Assembly (NCBI GenBank): GCA_032716605.1
Contig: JAVRFV010002317.1
Span: forward strand, 1-64,000
From: Paralithodes platypus
Lineage: Eukaryota; Arthropoda; Malacostraca; Decapoda; Lithodidae
Direction of reading: 5' to 3'
DNA: 64,000 nucleotides
Positions 22,638-37,400 of this stretch are shown here, in pieces (position 1 is the stretch's first letter; the number at the start of each line of letters is the position of its first letter). Position numbers and translations under genes: made by a program. The notes below the pieces were generated by a model that searched no databases, had not been told where the DNA came from, and saw only the letters and a list, made by a program, of their open reading frames with translations.

Positions 22638-25600
22638 GTATTTTCTTGGGGGTGGCCGACTCAAGACAGAGCAAGAACAGGAAAACACAAAACACAAGAC
22701 AAAACAACGAACAAACACAGACAAAACACAAAATTCACACACATCTGGGATCTGCCTTGTATGGGCAGGGATCTGCCTTGTATGGGCCGATCAGCTTTTT
22801 GCAGACTCCCATTTTATGTTATGTTATCTAGGTCACCCAGGAGAATACCCAGAGACCAGGGTCACCAAGGTCGCTCCAGCACTCCCCCGGTCCCCGACCA
22901 CCCGGAGAGGCTCCGATCTCGGCAGGCAGACATGGAGCGGAGCCAAAGCCACAATTGACTAACTCCTTGAACATGACGAGGTGCATTGTTATAATTATGT
23001 GTGATCAGTTTACTTGGGAAACAAATTGACTTGCTCCTGTAGTTGTGTACACCCTATGTGGTGGATTGCGTTCTTTTATTTCAAAATTTTATTTTATTAA
23101 GCGTTGTTTCCACATAGCGATTTTGATCAGTTCTTTTGCATATATCTTGTATCGTCCCAGTTTTAGTTTGTTTATTTTGCAAGTTTTACATTAAAATACT
23201 GTAGTTAGTTTTATTTGTCTTAGGAGACATAATAATCAGCAGGTACAACAAGTGGAAGAGAAAGTGGACCAACAGAATGGTTGTATTTTTGTTCCCCTGA
23301 CTGTCTGCCCGAGCAGTCCCAAGTCCGGTTGACCGAAGCCGCGCCAGATGCTCGGTCAGGGTGAGATGAGATCTGTATCTGAGAGGGCAGCGGGGGAGGG
23401 GATCAGCAACCCATAGGCTTGCACCCATGGGCCAATGCCCCTCCCGTTCACAGCTCCCCTTGCAGTGCCACCCAATCGTGCACCGAGAAGGAAAACTAGT
23501 ACAGGAAAAGATAGACAGAAACGGCTATGGGAGGGTAGAGGATACCAAACCTCACTCTGGATAGGACCAGCTCTCACCCATGGTTGTATTGTTGTTTTCC
23601 TTTCTATATCCTATCAATCATCAACCTCTGGTGATCAACTCTTCATGGTAATCCTCCCTTCCTTCATTTCTCCACTTCTCATACAACACAATTAAGCAAT
23701 CACAAGTTATTATACCAGATCATAAAAGTTTAAAACTACATTGGAACCTTGCCCATCCACATATATTCTGTACCAGTACCTTTTTAGGAGAAGCTTGTTG
23801 ATCAGCAGGTGTGGCCACAGGAGGGTTGTTGTGTTGTTTCTCCTTCTCCTTCTTTATCCTATCAATAATCTCCCTCTGGTGACCAAGTTCAAATTGTTGC
23901 CTCTTCATAGCAGTCCTCCCTTCCTCAATCTGTTCCCTACACTTCTCCATCTCCCCCCGCACCCCCTCCAGTTCCTTCCTGACCTTCTCCCCGGCCTTCT
24001 TCTCATGCAGACACTTGAGCTTCCACTCCTCGGCTTTCTTCTTGTAGTGTTCCATGTCGTACTGGATCACCTGGTGTTCTCGACTCAGGCGCTCTCCGTC
24101 CTTCTCTAGGTGGTACACCTTATTTTTTAGATCCAAAACTTGAAGTTCCTGGAAATATTATGTCAAAGTTAATAAAACATGATAATTATAAATTAGAAAG
24201 TTATAAAAATGTTACATAGAAAACAATCTTACACTTCTTAACAAATAAACAGATGACAGTCATAAAATAAAGTATACTGTTCATTCGGGCAACATCCCCT
24301 TTGGTTTCACTATGAGGGAAAAATATACTGTGTATCTATCTATCTATTGCCTGACGCCGCGATCCCCGAAGGGGTGGCCACGAACGAACCGCCCCCATGC
24401 ACCTCTGTCCCCAGTCAGTCGACGCCCCTCCCCCAACCAGCACCGCCTTCGTTCATGTACTTCCTCACTCCATCCTTCCACTTCTCATTCGGTCTACCTC
24501 TCCATCTCTGTCCCTCCACCTCGCTCTCGTACACCCTCTTAGTCATTCTCTCGCTTTCCATACGTTCCATATGGCCGAACCATCTCAAGTTGTTCCTTTT
24601 CACACTTTCCAGCACATCTACCTCCACACCACACCTCCTTCTTACTTCCTCATTAGTCTGTCTATCCCTCCATGTAACTCCGCACGCACTCCTTAAGTAA
24701 TTCATTTCCACTGCTCTCACTCTTGGTCTGAGTCTCTCAACCAACGTCCATGCCTCGCTTCCGTAAGTCAGTGTCGGGATTACCACACTGTCATGCAAGG
24801 ACTTCTTCACTTCCATACTGACCACCCTATTTCTTGTTACTGCTTTCAGCATTCCTACAACCCTCTTCCCCTGTTGTACCCTCTCCCGCACTTCTTCATC
24901 CATAGTTGATGATACACAGTATACACAGTATACTGTGTATACTGATGTTTAAAAGAAAATACAAAAATGGCTGTATTAAGGGGAGGCAGACCGTTTTTCT
25001 GGACCCTCTTCTCCCTCATGTTTAGCCCCATTTTTTTTTTTAGATTATAAGACATTCGGCCCATTAGTTTGGCGATTTAACACCTTTCGTCCCATTTCGA
25101 TGTCAATTTTAGGACCTTTCGTGCCATTTAGGTGTCGATTATTTCCTGGCGAGCGATAGCGAGCCTGCAATTTTAAGAGGAAACGGCCTTTGGCCGCGAC
25201 ATTTTTCTACCAAAAAATGTACAAATTTATCTTGAAGGGGGTGTTTTTCTAAGCTTGATGGAGGTCTGGGGAGGAAACTAAAAAAAATATATGAATAAAT
25301 TAATTAATATACCAAACAAACGTTCAGACTCCCCTTAAGGAGTAGAGTATGGTATGGTTAACCTAACAAGTGCGCATGGGGGTAATTAGAAACGTTCCCC
25401 TGTGCTGACGTATTTGAGCTGTTTCCATCACTAAAATATTCATTTTACCATAAATAGCATTAATACTTATCCATACGCACCTATTATGGGTTGATTATAA
25501 AGGTATTAACCTGAAACAACAATAAAACGAGTGAAAACAGCGTTTGGATGGTCAAAATCGGAGATATAGGCCGCGAGTTATATAATGTATGGGTGAGGCA

Positions 25601-28600
25601 ACCTGCTTTCCCACCAATTTCCCCCAAGGCCACTGAGACACAGTCGATCGATATTCTCTCTCTCTCTTTTGCACTTGCTTGCTAACACTGATGACAATGC
25701 CCTGCTTGCAACTCGCTAATGTTAGCACAAAAATATACCTCAGAATAAGGGAATAACAGGGAAAATAGGTGATAACTGAAGGAGGGGAGGAAAGTGGGGA
25801 AGGAGGGGAGGTAGAGGAGTGATATTTTGCATGGCCCAGGGGCCCAAAAAAAAAAAAAAAAAAATATTTGATGTTTAAAGTTGAATTTTTTTTTCTCTGA
25901 CTCTTAAGAGTCTTCCCGCAGTCCGCCGGGGAACTCTTAAGAGTCTCCCCGCAGTTCCCGGGTTAACAAGGCCTGGACAAGCAGCAAGTGATGAGGACTT
26001 ATGGATATCTCCAAGCTGAGAGTTGTGGAGATGAGCTACTTCAGAATGACAATTCTTGTAAACAAGCTGGATGGGCTAAACATTAATAAGTGTACATATA
26101 GATTGGTATGGAAGATCAAGTTTTGGGCATTTAATGAAGATCAGATAAATAGAAGTATCTACGGTGGAACTGTGATATGCAGAAAATCATAAAGGTTGAA
26201 AACTAAGTAAAATATATGCAACTGGAAGTCAAATGAGAGGGACAATTTGTAGTGGCAAAATACCATTGGTAAAATAAAAAATAAAAATAAAATAAAAAAT
26301 AAAATAAAAAAAGTGGAAAAATATAATGAAGAAAATGTTTCACCTAATGGAAGGAGCATTGTAGCACAGACAATTAAAAGAGTATGGGTATGGTATATCT
26401 GGACAAAATAGCCTGAAGGTGCTTCATTCATGGCCATCCTATAATGGAAGTTTCCTTGGATTAAGCAAGGTGTGATAATGATGATTCATTTTTTTACCAC
26501 CATGCGCTCTCTGCTCAATAGCTGGGCTAGGGTGGGTACCCTGATGTATCAGGGACTTCAGTGAACAGTTGCCAATGACTATAGTCTATTTTTTTCCAGC
26601 TGAGGGTAAATTGCCTTATTACTATCTTGGTTACTCAGCAACAACGTAGATTTTGTAGCGAAATATGGTGTGAATTATGACAACTTGCATTAATACAATA
26701 CAGAGACATAGTAGTTTCATATTTTTCCATTAAGTATCGAGAAATCAGCTGCTAAAGGATTCAATTCACCATCAGCTGGAAAAAAATAGAGTATAGTAGA
26801 CCCGCATAGTCTAGTAGTCCACTACAGCACTGACGTCTGCCAAATTAAAATGTAAAACTTGCAAACTAAACAAACCAAAATTGGGACAAGGACAATATAA
26901 AGTCAAATTAAATAGCATCCCCCCCCCCCCCCCCCCGTAATTTTCAACGCTGTGTACTCCCTTGATTATCAGGGCTACGGTGTGTCCTTGTTATGGGGAC
27001 TTAAGAGGGGATAGTTCACTTTTTGCATGTATTAATTATTTTTCTAGTTTCCTTCCTAGACCTCCATTAAATTTAAAAAACATACATTAGATCCCCCTTC
27101 TAGATTAATTTGTAGCCTACATTTTTCGGTAGAAAAACATTACAGGCTCACTATCGTTCGCCAGGGAAAAAATTGACACCTAAATATGGACGACAAAATG
27201 GGGGAAAGGTCTTAAAATTGACTAACTAATGGGGCAAACATCTTAACATCTGAAAACTAATGGGGCTAAACATGAGGGAGAAAGTGATCCAGAAAACCGG
27301 CCCATCCCCCCTTAACTGGACATTTGCCAGGAATCGCTAGACCAAGCTGTCCAAACTCTTGACATCTACCAATGGCCCGACCTGGGATCAAACTGCCAAC
27401 CTTTTGATCAGCAGACACGCTATACAGGTCTCCCTCGATTTACGATTGGGTTACGTTCCTGAAAACCCGATCTTAAATAGAAAAATCGTATAGCGAACCC
27501 TAAAATTAATGGGGTAAATGGGGATGTGTTCTGGGACCAGCTAAAACCCAAACCCAAATACCTAAAAATCTATAATAATAACGTAAATTGGGCCATCGGA
27601 TAGTAAGGGAGACCTGTAGTCTCTTTGCTGTAAGTAGGCGAGAAATCTTGACCACAAACCTCTATAACTCATAAACAACTAGAGGAATCAAGCTAATATT
27701 TCTACCATTAGTAAAATTTGCCAGAACGTCCCGGACTTCCCAAACTTGACTACTTCCTTTAACGTGACGATAGTGCGTTGTTATATGTGCGATTGGTTTG
27801 CTTGGGAAACCGATTAACTTGCTCATGTAGTGATGTACACCCTATGTGGTGGATTGTGTTCTTTTATTTAATAATTTTCATTTTAGTAAGCGTTGTTTCC
27901 ACATAGCGATTTTGATAATTTAATTTGACTTTATATTGTCCTTGTCCCAATTTTGGTTTGTTTAGTTTGCAAGTTTTACATTTTAATTTGGGAAGAGTCA
28001 GTCAAGGAATAGCCGTGGAAATTTACAGCCAATTTGTTCCAGCCCTTTTTGAGTTACAGAGGATAGAGGTCATGATTTCTTGCCTACTTACAGCGAATAC
28101 ACTATACCGACCAAGCTCGTGGCTGCTTACAAAATAAATATATGAATGAATGAATGAATGAATGACTAGCATTATCCTGTACTTACCAAGACCACTCCAC
28201 TGCCACTAGAGTAGTCATAACTTATCTTGGCCTTGTTCACTACTTCTGCTTGCACTATGTCGCTCCGAGAGATTTTGGGGTTTATTTCACATATCGTGGA
28301 GTCCATGTCTCGAGATTTTTGTACTCGCCGAAGTTGATGACCCAAGCTGGTTATCTAGAAATTATTGAAACACAAACTGGTATAAGTAATGTATCTCAAA
28401 AATAAAGAACTATATTTGTTCAAATAGAATCATTCTATAAAACATGCTAAGAAAATATTGCCAATGCTAATTGAAACAGATTAACTTGCTCATGTAGTAA
28501 TGTACACCCTATGTGGTGGATTGTGTTCTTTTATTTAATAATTTTCATTTTAGTAAGCGTTGTTTCCACGTAGCGATTTTGATAATTTAATTTGACTTTA

Positions 28601-31407
28601 TATTGTCCTTGTCCCAATTTTGGTTTGTTTAGTTTGCAAGTTTTACATTTTAATTTGTAGTTTAGTTGGCAGGTTCTGTATAGCAGGTCAAAAGACTTAA
28701 CAAATATATAATAAGTTACAATGTAAAACTTGCAAAACAAACGTACCAAAACCAGAAATCGCACAGTATAAACTTAAAGACAAACGATCTTATTAAAATC
28801 TATCTATTTACTCAGGCTCAATCCCCACTTTTCCTATTTTTGTTTTTGTTTTCAAAATCACTACATGGAAATAACATATTGATGACTTAGCAAAACAATA
28901 TTATGAAATAAATAAACACAAAACCACCAAAGTACAGTCGCGCTAATAAGTCAAGTCTCAGCACCAAGTATGTTTTCATCAATAATTGGTATCAGCAATA
29001 TCTAAGCTTCATTTCTTCATATCGAGTGAAATATACAGACAAGTTCCTACAGTTACCCACCCTAATCAACATCTGACAGACATTAATACAGCACAGAGCA
29101 AGCCAAACGTAATTACAGCTGGGACATGACTTATTAGCGCGACCGTACAATAAACGAATAGGAGGCCAAAAGACTTCCACCTAATATATATCTGGAACGG
29201 CACCATTAGGACATGAGACAGAAACCACACCTCGTCTGGGCCACTCGGTATTTATATAATTAAAAAATAAACATGGCTATACTTGGCCAGGCTCTATATG
29301 GCATGTCAAATTAATGAGCTCCAATTCTTATATCAATTTAACAATATAACCTCATCATTCAGACAACAATTAGCCTACAGTACCTTTATTTTAATCAGTT
29401 TAAAAAGGACCTAAATGTATTAAAAGTGAAAAACTACCTCAATTTACTCTCTCGCTCTGACAGGTCCTTCCCAAGTTGAAGAATATGATCTGGATGTTTG
29501 ATGCAGTTTTTAACACCGTGAGCTCTCTTGATTGACATGGATAGAGCGTGCCCTTGTTACAGCTAGGGTCTTATCTGAAAAATTGCCATGAATCGCTAAA
29601 CCGAGCTGCCCAAGCTCGTGCCATCTATCAAAGGCACGGCATGGGATCTAAAGCCGGTATCACACGAGCGCTTTTTCCCTCAACACTGGTCTGGCAGCTA
29701 ATGAGGTCAACATTTATAATCTCTCGGCTACCTACAGTATATTCATCTACCATCAGTCTAGTTTCCGATCTATCTATCTATCTATCTATTGCCTGATGCC
29801 ATGATCCCCGAAGGGGTGGCCACGAACGAACCGCCCCCATGCACCTCTGTCCCCAGTCAGTCGACGCCCTTCCCCCCAACCAGCACCGCCTTCATTCATA
29901 TACTTCCTCACTCCATCCTTCCACCTCTCCTTCGGTCTACCTTTCCCTCTGTCCTTCCACCTCGCTCTCGTACACCCTCTTAGTCATTCTCTCGCTTCCC
30001 ATACGTCCATATGGCTGAACCATATCAAGTTGTTCCTTTTCACACTTTCCAGCACATCTACCTCCACACCACACCTTCTTCTTACTTCCTCATTAGTCTG
30101 TCTATCCCTCCATGTAACTCCGCACGCACTTCTCAAGTAACTCATTTCCACCGCTCTCACTCCTGGTCCGAGTCTCTCAACCAATGTCCATGCTTCGCTT
30201 CCGTAAGTTAGTGTCGGGATTACCACACTGTCATGCAAGGACTTCTTCACTTCCATACTGACCACTCTATTTCTTGTTACTGCTTTCAACGTTCCTACAA
30301 CCCTCTTCCCCTGTTGCACCCTCTCCCACACTTCTTCATCCACAGTCCCATTGTTACTCAACACACTGCCCAGATACTTAAAAGAGCTGACGATCTCCAT
30401 AGCCTGACCGTTCAACTTCACCTCACACTCTGTGACTTCACCCCTTTCGAAGACCATAACCTTGCTTTCGATACTAGTGTAAAATATTCCAGAAATGTTG
30501 ATCATCGAATGTTGACTACAAAAGCTCTCGTGTGATACCAGCTTAACTGTAGACTCTTCGATCAGCAGTCAGAAGTACTACCGATCATGCCATGGCCAGG
30601 CTGTGGCATAAAAAAAAAAAAATTGGCATCATCTGATTGAAGATTACATTATAGGCTACTCACACACCCGGTACATGCAGCATATTAAAATGTAAAACTT
30701 GCAAAATAAACAAACCAAAACTTTATACGAACACAGTAAAAAGACAAAACAACTAATCAAAATCGCTATGTGGAAACAACGCTTCAGTAAAATAATCATT
30801 TATAAATAAAAGAACACAATCCACCACATAGGGTGTACATTACTACATGAGCAAGTTAATCTGGTGCCCAAGCAAACTAATTGCACACATAACAACGCAC
30901 TATCGTCACGTTCAAGGAATTAGTCAATTTGGGAAGTCAGGGACGTTCTGGTAAATTTTACTAAACTCTGTATGAGTAAAGAAACTACAATTAGTGTCAA
31001 AATGTTCTATTAAAATCTAATTTGCAACTTGACAAGACATTAACAAATTTTTTCAAACCTTAGCATTGGCCACTCTAAGTTCCTCTTCCACCATGTGTAG
31101 TTTCTTTTCGGCGGGAGCGTTGAGAGCTCGGAGTTTAAACCGAAGCTCATTTCTCTCGCGCTCCATCTTGATTAGCCGGTCACGCAAATCCTTAACGTCT
31201 TCATCTGAAATGGTGGACAATAAAAATCACCTGTTAACCCCTTCACTACCTTTCTTAGCTTAGTAAAATTTATTCAACTACAGCTACTTGATACAGTACT
31301 GGTTAAAATGGTCTATTGCTTGAGTTATCCAGTAACCATTATTAACAGAAATTTATCTATTTCTATCTAGCTATTTACCAATTATATACAGTATATATAT
31401 ATAACAG

Positions 31408-31492
<85 letters not shown>

Positions 31493-34400
31493 AAAACTCG
31501 CTAGGAAAATTGAAACAATGGAACACCAAGCTTCCGTTTATTCTCTCAAGACATCTTCAGGGTGATAGTTATGTAGAGCAGATTAACCAGACCACTGAGC
31601 TCCATACGGAACTCTCATAGGTCTGGCATACATCTTCAGGGTGATACCCTGTAATACTCATCTCTATCACATCCAGCTTTCTTCTCGCCTTTGCCTTCAG
31701 AGCCCATGTCTCGGCTCCATACATAACTCTTGGTACAACTATCCCTTGATACATTGCACATTTAGCTTTCATTCCGAGATTTCTCACCTTCCACATTTTT
31801 TTCTTCTAAGTGTACACTTTCCTTCCTTCACATACTCATCTATCTGACGCCCCGCTTCCAGAGGAAGCACCCCAAAGGGGATGGCAATGGCAGAAACTGC
31901 CTCCAGGCTCCGAGACATGCCTCCACTGACCTAGAGATCCTATAGTAATCTAACTATAGGATCTCTACACTGACCCACTCCACAGTGCCATTTCCATTAA
32001 GTGGATTATGTCCTTAGCACTGAAGGAGCAGACCCAGGGCAGTCCCTCTCCCGGATGGCAGTTCCACCACTGTTTTGCTATTTTATTTACCCCAGTGGGG
32101 CCCTGGCTGAAAGCATAACAAGCACAGGAATTTTCTGAAGATAGGAACCAGTGGTCCACTGCTCCAGAAGCTGATTGCACCACAAAAGTGGCGGGTGGTG
32201 GGGTCGCCGCATCCCTACGCCAGAGAGAAAGGCCGACTTGTGCCAGTGGGCTGTGAGAGGAAGACACTAGGGAACTCTCTGTTTTAACTCTATTTCCACA
32301 CCTGCGTCCTTGCTTATCACTCCTCCCAGATATTTAAAACACTCTACTTGTTCCACTTACAATACCGGTACTTAAATACATACCATCTATATAATCTTCA
32401 CAGGATGTTTTGTCTTTGGTCTGCTCAGAATTGCTTTCTTCTAAGGATGACCCACATTTCCTGAGGATAAAGTTAAAGTACAATCTTACTTTGTGTATCT
32501 ATGAACAAGTACTATGCACTCTAGAACTAAAGCTGTGTACAGTCTATTAGTTGTCATGCACTCTGGGCCTAGAGATAGTTGTTGTTGTTGTTCCCCAAGC
32601 TGCCTGGCCTAACAGCCCCAAGGCCCCGAGCAAGGCCAAGGCCATAACCGAGCACCCCCACAGAACCCTCCCTGCAGACCACAATAAAGCCTGGGTGACC
32701 GAAGTCACTCCATGGCGGGGAGCTGAGGAGGGTGCGGAAATGCCTGGGAAACCAAAGCCCCACCCAGGGCCCTGTGCCCCTCCGCAATTATGAAGAGAAA
32801 GTTGAGGGGCAAAGGAGAAATGTGATGCTTTGGCTTCCAATCTTGGTAGATTGGGAGGTCAATCCACGGAAGAGAAACGAAAGTAAAAGGAACAGTCAGA
32901 GTAAGCTATGGGTATGGCAGAGATCGCTCAGTTCTCCCTCTGATAGACCAGCCCAAAGCCATCTAGAGATAGTGATGGGCAATACTAGTGGTAGCATTTC
33001 AAGACAATACCGATTACTTTATTGGTCAATATCAGTAATATTGTGTACCGATACCCCAAACTTGCGTAATTATCAATGATTTCAACTTGATGATTCATCA
33101 TAGAAGTTAATGAAATTGTCTGTAGACTGTCAGAATACATAAGATTTGGCTTACGATAATTTTAATGTAAAAAGTAAATTACACTGGGAATTAAATAAAT
33201 GAGTTGAAACAATAACTCTATCCTTACAATATGATAGTAGTTTTTTACGCCGTGTGCTCCCTTGATTGACAGGGCCAGGGCGTGCCCTTGTTACAGGCAA
33301 TACATAATAGCATCATTTTTCAACTAAAACTGAAAATATTCAAACTCGATCCAGTTAAATTAATTAAGTTATACAAATGCAATACAGTATCTTCTTTAGT
33401 ACCGGTACTCGTAGTAATTGAGACCTAGACATCAGTATTAGTATTTGCAAGTAAATAACTGGTATCGGGAGTATTGATATGCTCACCACTACCAAGATAT
33501 CAAATCAAATAGATAGTTTGCTTGGGAAACAGATTAACTTGCTCATGTAGTAATGTACACCCTATGTGGTGGATTGTGTTCTTTTATTTAATAATTTTCA
33601 TTTTAGTAAGCGTTGTTTCCACATAGCGATTTTGATAATTTAATTTGACTTTATATTGTCCTTGTCCCAATTTTGGTTTGTTTAGTTTGCAAGTTTTACA
33701 TTTTAATTTTAACTAAATTTAGTAAATACATGAACAAGTTAAGCAGAGAAACCTATCGGGAGTGATAAACAACACAACCTCTGGCTGCTAAGGATCATCT
33801 TGCAAAAGGTCTAGATTTAAGTTTAACTGTCTCTTAACCCCCTGAGATGAATAGATGCCAGTTTTATTTATTGATGTGCACATTAGAAAATTGAATTAAG
33901 TTAATCCTCTAAAAATATTTTCTTTAAACTATCATTGAAAGAATACTGAAGAGGCTAGGCGTAACTACATTAAAGTATTCAAGGTGCATCTGGGGTATTT
34001 CAAGATTTAAAATATGCTACAAATCACACAAATCGCATTTTGTGCCTCAGGGGTTAACAACTCCTGCTCTAGTTTGGAGGGTAGTTGTAGTCTATTTGCT
34101 GTAAGTAGGCGATAAATCATTACCTCTATCCTCTGTAACTCAAAAAGAGCTAGAGCAAATTGGCTGTAAATATCCACATCTATTGCTTGACTGACTCACC
34201 AAATGATAGAAATATTAGCTCGATTACTCTAGTCGTTTTTGAGTTACAGAGGTTAGAGGTCATGATTTCTCGCCTACTTACAACAAATAGACTATAGTAG
34301 CTGATCATATATTCTCTCTTCCTAATTCTACCAAATGTTCTTCCCTCAATACCCTGCACAGGGACATAAAGATTGGCTACTGATCGACTTGTGCATTACA

Positions 34401-37400
34401 GAATATTTATTCCAGACAATTTCCAACTGCCCTACCTTTGGATACGAGAAGGTGCAGATGGTGCAATGAAGACTGGCTTTGTGACTGGTGTTGGTGTGAG
34501 TGGAGTTACTGGTGTGACTGGTTTGCTTGGTGCCATCACAGGAGTTTCAGAGGATGCCTGCGATGGTTGAGATGCTGGAGGCTTGTCCGATGATTGTTGC
34601 GATAGAGGCGTGTGTAGTGGTGGCTTTACCGTAGAAGATGGCTGTGATATAGATGAATTACTTTGGTGGAGATCTTGCAGCTGGTTCACCTCCTTCTGTA
34701 GGGCGATAAAGTCTTGCTCCAGGCTGTCATAGTTGGTGTTGGTCAGGTCACGTTCTTTCTTTCTCCGCCTCTGCCATTTTCTCCTTCATCCAGGTCAGCT
34801 CCCGGTCAAACTCGGCCTGGTCGGACACCACCCCCTGGCTCCTCCTAAGGCTCTCAAGGGCGGACTCAGAGTTCTTAAGGTCCTGAGAGAGTTCGGCATA
34901 TTGCATCATCAGGTTATCCTTCTGCTCCTCTAGTTCTGCCATTCTGGCTTTCTTGCCACGGACAGAGACATTCATGCTCTGGTTCATGGAGGGTTTGTTC
35001 AGGAGGGTGTTAAGTCTGGTGGTCAAGTCTTGTACCTTTTCCTCTAGTTCCTCCCGAAGTGTGTCTCCCTTGGTTGCACGGTTCTTATGGTCCTGGCACT
35101 CCTTGGCCAACATTGTGTACTCCATTCTCAATTTGTGATGCTGTTCGGCCAAGCTTTCATAGTCCCTGCTGTTGCTGTTTTCACCTTGTAGATGCTGAAC
35201 TTTCGGCATGCGTTCCTCAGATTCCCGACTCTCACACAGCTTCCTCAAAGACTTTATGGTTTTTCCTTGCTCCACCACTTGCTCTTCTAGTATACCCTTT
35301 TCTCTTCGATACATTTCCAATTTGTTGTCGCTCCTCTTGATTTGGTCTTGTAGAGAACCCAGAGACTGCTTCAGCTCATTTACTCTCTCCATTAACTTGT
35401 CAGCTTCTTCCTCAAGGGCCATATTGTTGGATTTCAATGCTATCTTTTCATTTTCTAAAATTTTCTTCTCCTTCAGTAAACCTTCAATCATTATCTTCTG
35501 GCTCTCAAAGTTTTCTCTGACGCTGTTATCCAAGGTGCTGGAGTCTGCAACGAGCGTCTGATCATTTACCGACAGTTCCATCAGCTTCAATTTAGTTTGT
35601 GACACTTCATTTTCAGCGGCGCAGAACTGGCCCACAAGTGAATCATACTGTTTACTGTTCTTTTTATTCTGCTGCTCGTAATGTTTAACCAAGTCGTCCA
35701 TCTCAGCATCAAGAGCCTTGCACTCATTGGATTTCTCTTCCAGCTCTGATTGTTTAACCTGGAGCTCTTTCTGTAGGTTGGCAATGGAATTTCTTAATTT
35801 AACTAGACATCCAGAATCTTCAGAGGTTTCGGATATAGTTGACGGAATAGTGTTCCCAAGCATAGAATGCCTCAGCTGTGACTTTGCACTTGAGAGTTCC
35901 GACTCCACCATTGTGAGTCTTCGTGTCAGCTGCTCCTTTTCTTCCACCTTCTCTTGATGCTCTGTCTTGAAGTGTTTCACAATATCATCTAACTCGGAAT
36001 CCATTTCCGAACGCTTATCTTCGCTGGCTTTCAACAATGCTATTTTTTGTTCTAATTCTTGCTTCAGCTTATCATTTTCTAATTCAATTTGCTTCAAACT
36101 TGACGTCAACTGCCGTTTCTCTATCTTCAGTGCAGCCACTTCCTCTCCATGATCTCTGACTTTGTTTTCAAACTGATCATGAAGGGCTACATATTTATCT
36201 TCCACAAAGGACAGCTTTTCTGCCAAGGTTTCTGTTTCTTCCTTAGCCAACTTGCTGTGGTTCATTTCTCTCTCTAAATTCTTTGCTGTCAACTTGTACT
36301 GGGCAAGTTTTTTCTCCGCAAATTCCTTTTTATTCTCCATGTTGAAGCACTTTTGTTTCATTTCCTCAATAGTTTTCTTACTCTGGTCAATTTCCTCCTC
36401 AATTTCAGTTATTCTAGCGGCTCTTCTTTCCAGTTCATTATTTAGATCTATGACTTGTCTCTCTCCGTTAGCCATCTCGGTCTCATATTTCACTGTTTGG
36501 CTGTGCATCATCTCGTCTTTCTCAGACATCTCCGTCTCGTACTTCTCCACCAGAGTCACCAGCTTGTCGATCTCAAGTGAGTGTGACTCCAGCTGCTCCT
36601 TCATGGTGTTTTCACTTGACTTGCTCAGAGACAGCTCCTCCTCAAGGTTCGTCTTTTCCGTTTCAAAAGAGGACAGCCTTTCGGAGGCATCTGCTTCCAT
36701 CGACCTCAAAATCTCCTCCGCCCGACAGAGTTCATTCTCCATATGCTCCCGTTCATTTTTCATTATTTCAATTTCATTCGTTAGCGTGTCAATTAGAGAA
36801 AGCTTTTCCTCGGTTTCTTCTTTGACCTTCTCTAGTTCTATTTTCACAAGATTACATTCTTTTTCACAGTCAGCTAGTTTAGTACCAAGCTCCTCTTTCT
36901 GTTCTGACACTCTGGATAACTCTTGCTGCACGTCACTTAGTTTATTTTCATATTCCGTTTGTAGGGTCACAAGACTCTGTTTTGTAGCTGATAATTTTTC
37001 CGGTAAAGCTTCCATTTCCTCAGATTTTCTCTTGGATTCTATCAGCTCTTCTTCTAGGCTCTTCAATTTCTCCTGTAGTTTTCCATGATAGTAATTTGTT
37101 CAGTCATGCCTGTGTTTGATGATAGCAGGGACTTGATCTGTTCCTCAAGATCCGTTTGTTTGGTCATGCTGTTTTTCAAGTCATTCTGTATGGATAGAAG
37201 TTTCTCATCCTTCTCACACATTTCGCTTTCATACTTCTCGATTTCACCAATCAACTTTTCGATTTTGTGATTGTCGGTCACCTGTAAGTCAATCAGCTCC
37301 AGTTTCTTGTTCATCAGTGAAGCCACCTCCTCGTGTACCTTCTCCAACTCTAGTTCAAGGGAGCAAAGTATCTCTTGCTTACTGGCAACATCATTCTCCT

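Noticed and set aside
26001..26192. 63-codon plus-strand ORF as a possible small gene
   Set aside because: No splice context, no motif, AT-rich intronic surroundings and an overlapping ORF on the other strand.
36252..37088. A 278-codon plus-strand ORF rich in Ser, Phe and Leu
   Set aside because: It is the antisense of the Glu/Lys-rich coiled-coil exon. Such ORFs arise from codon bias. The same holds for plus-strand ORFs at 35208, 38471 and 39878.
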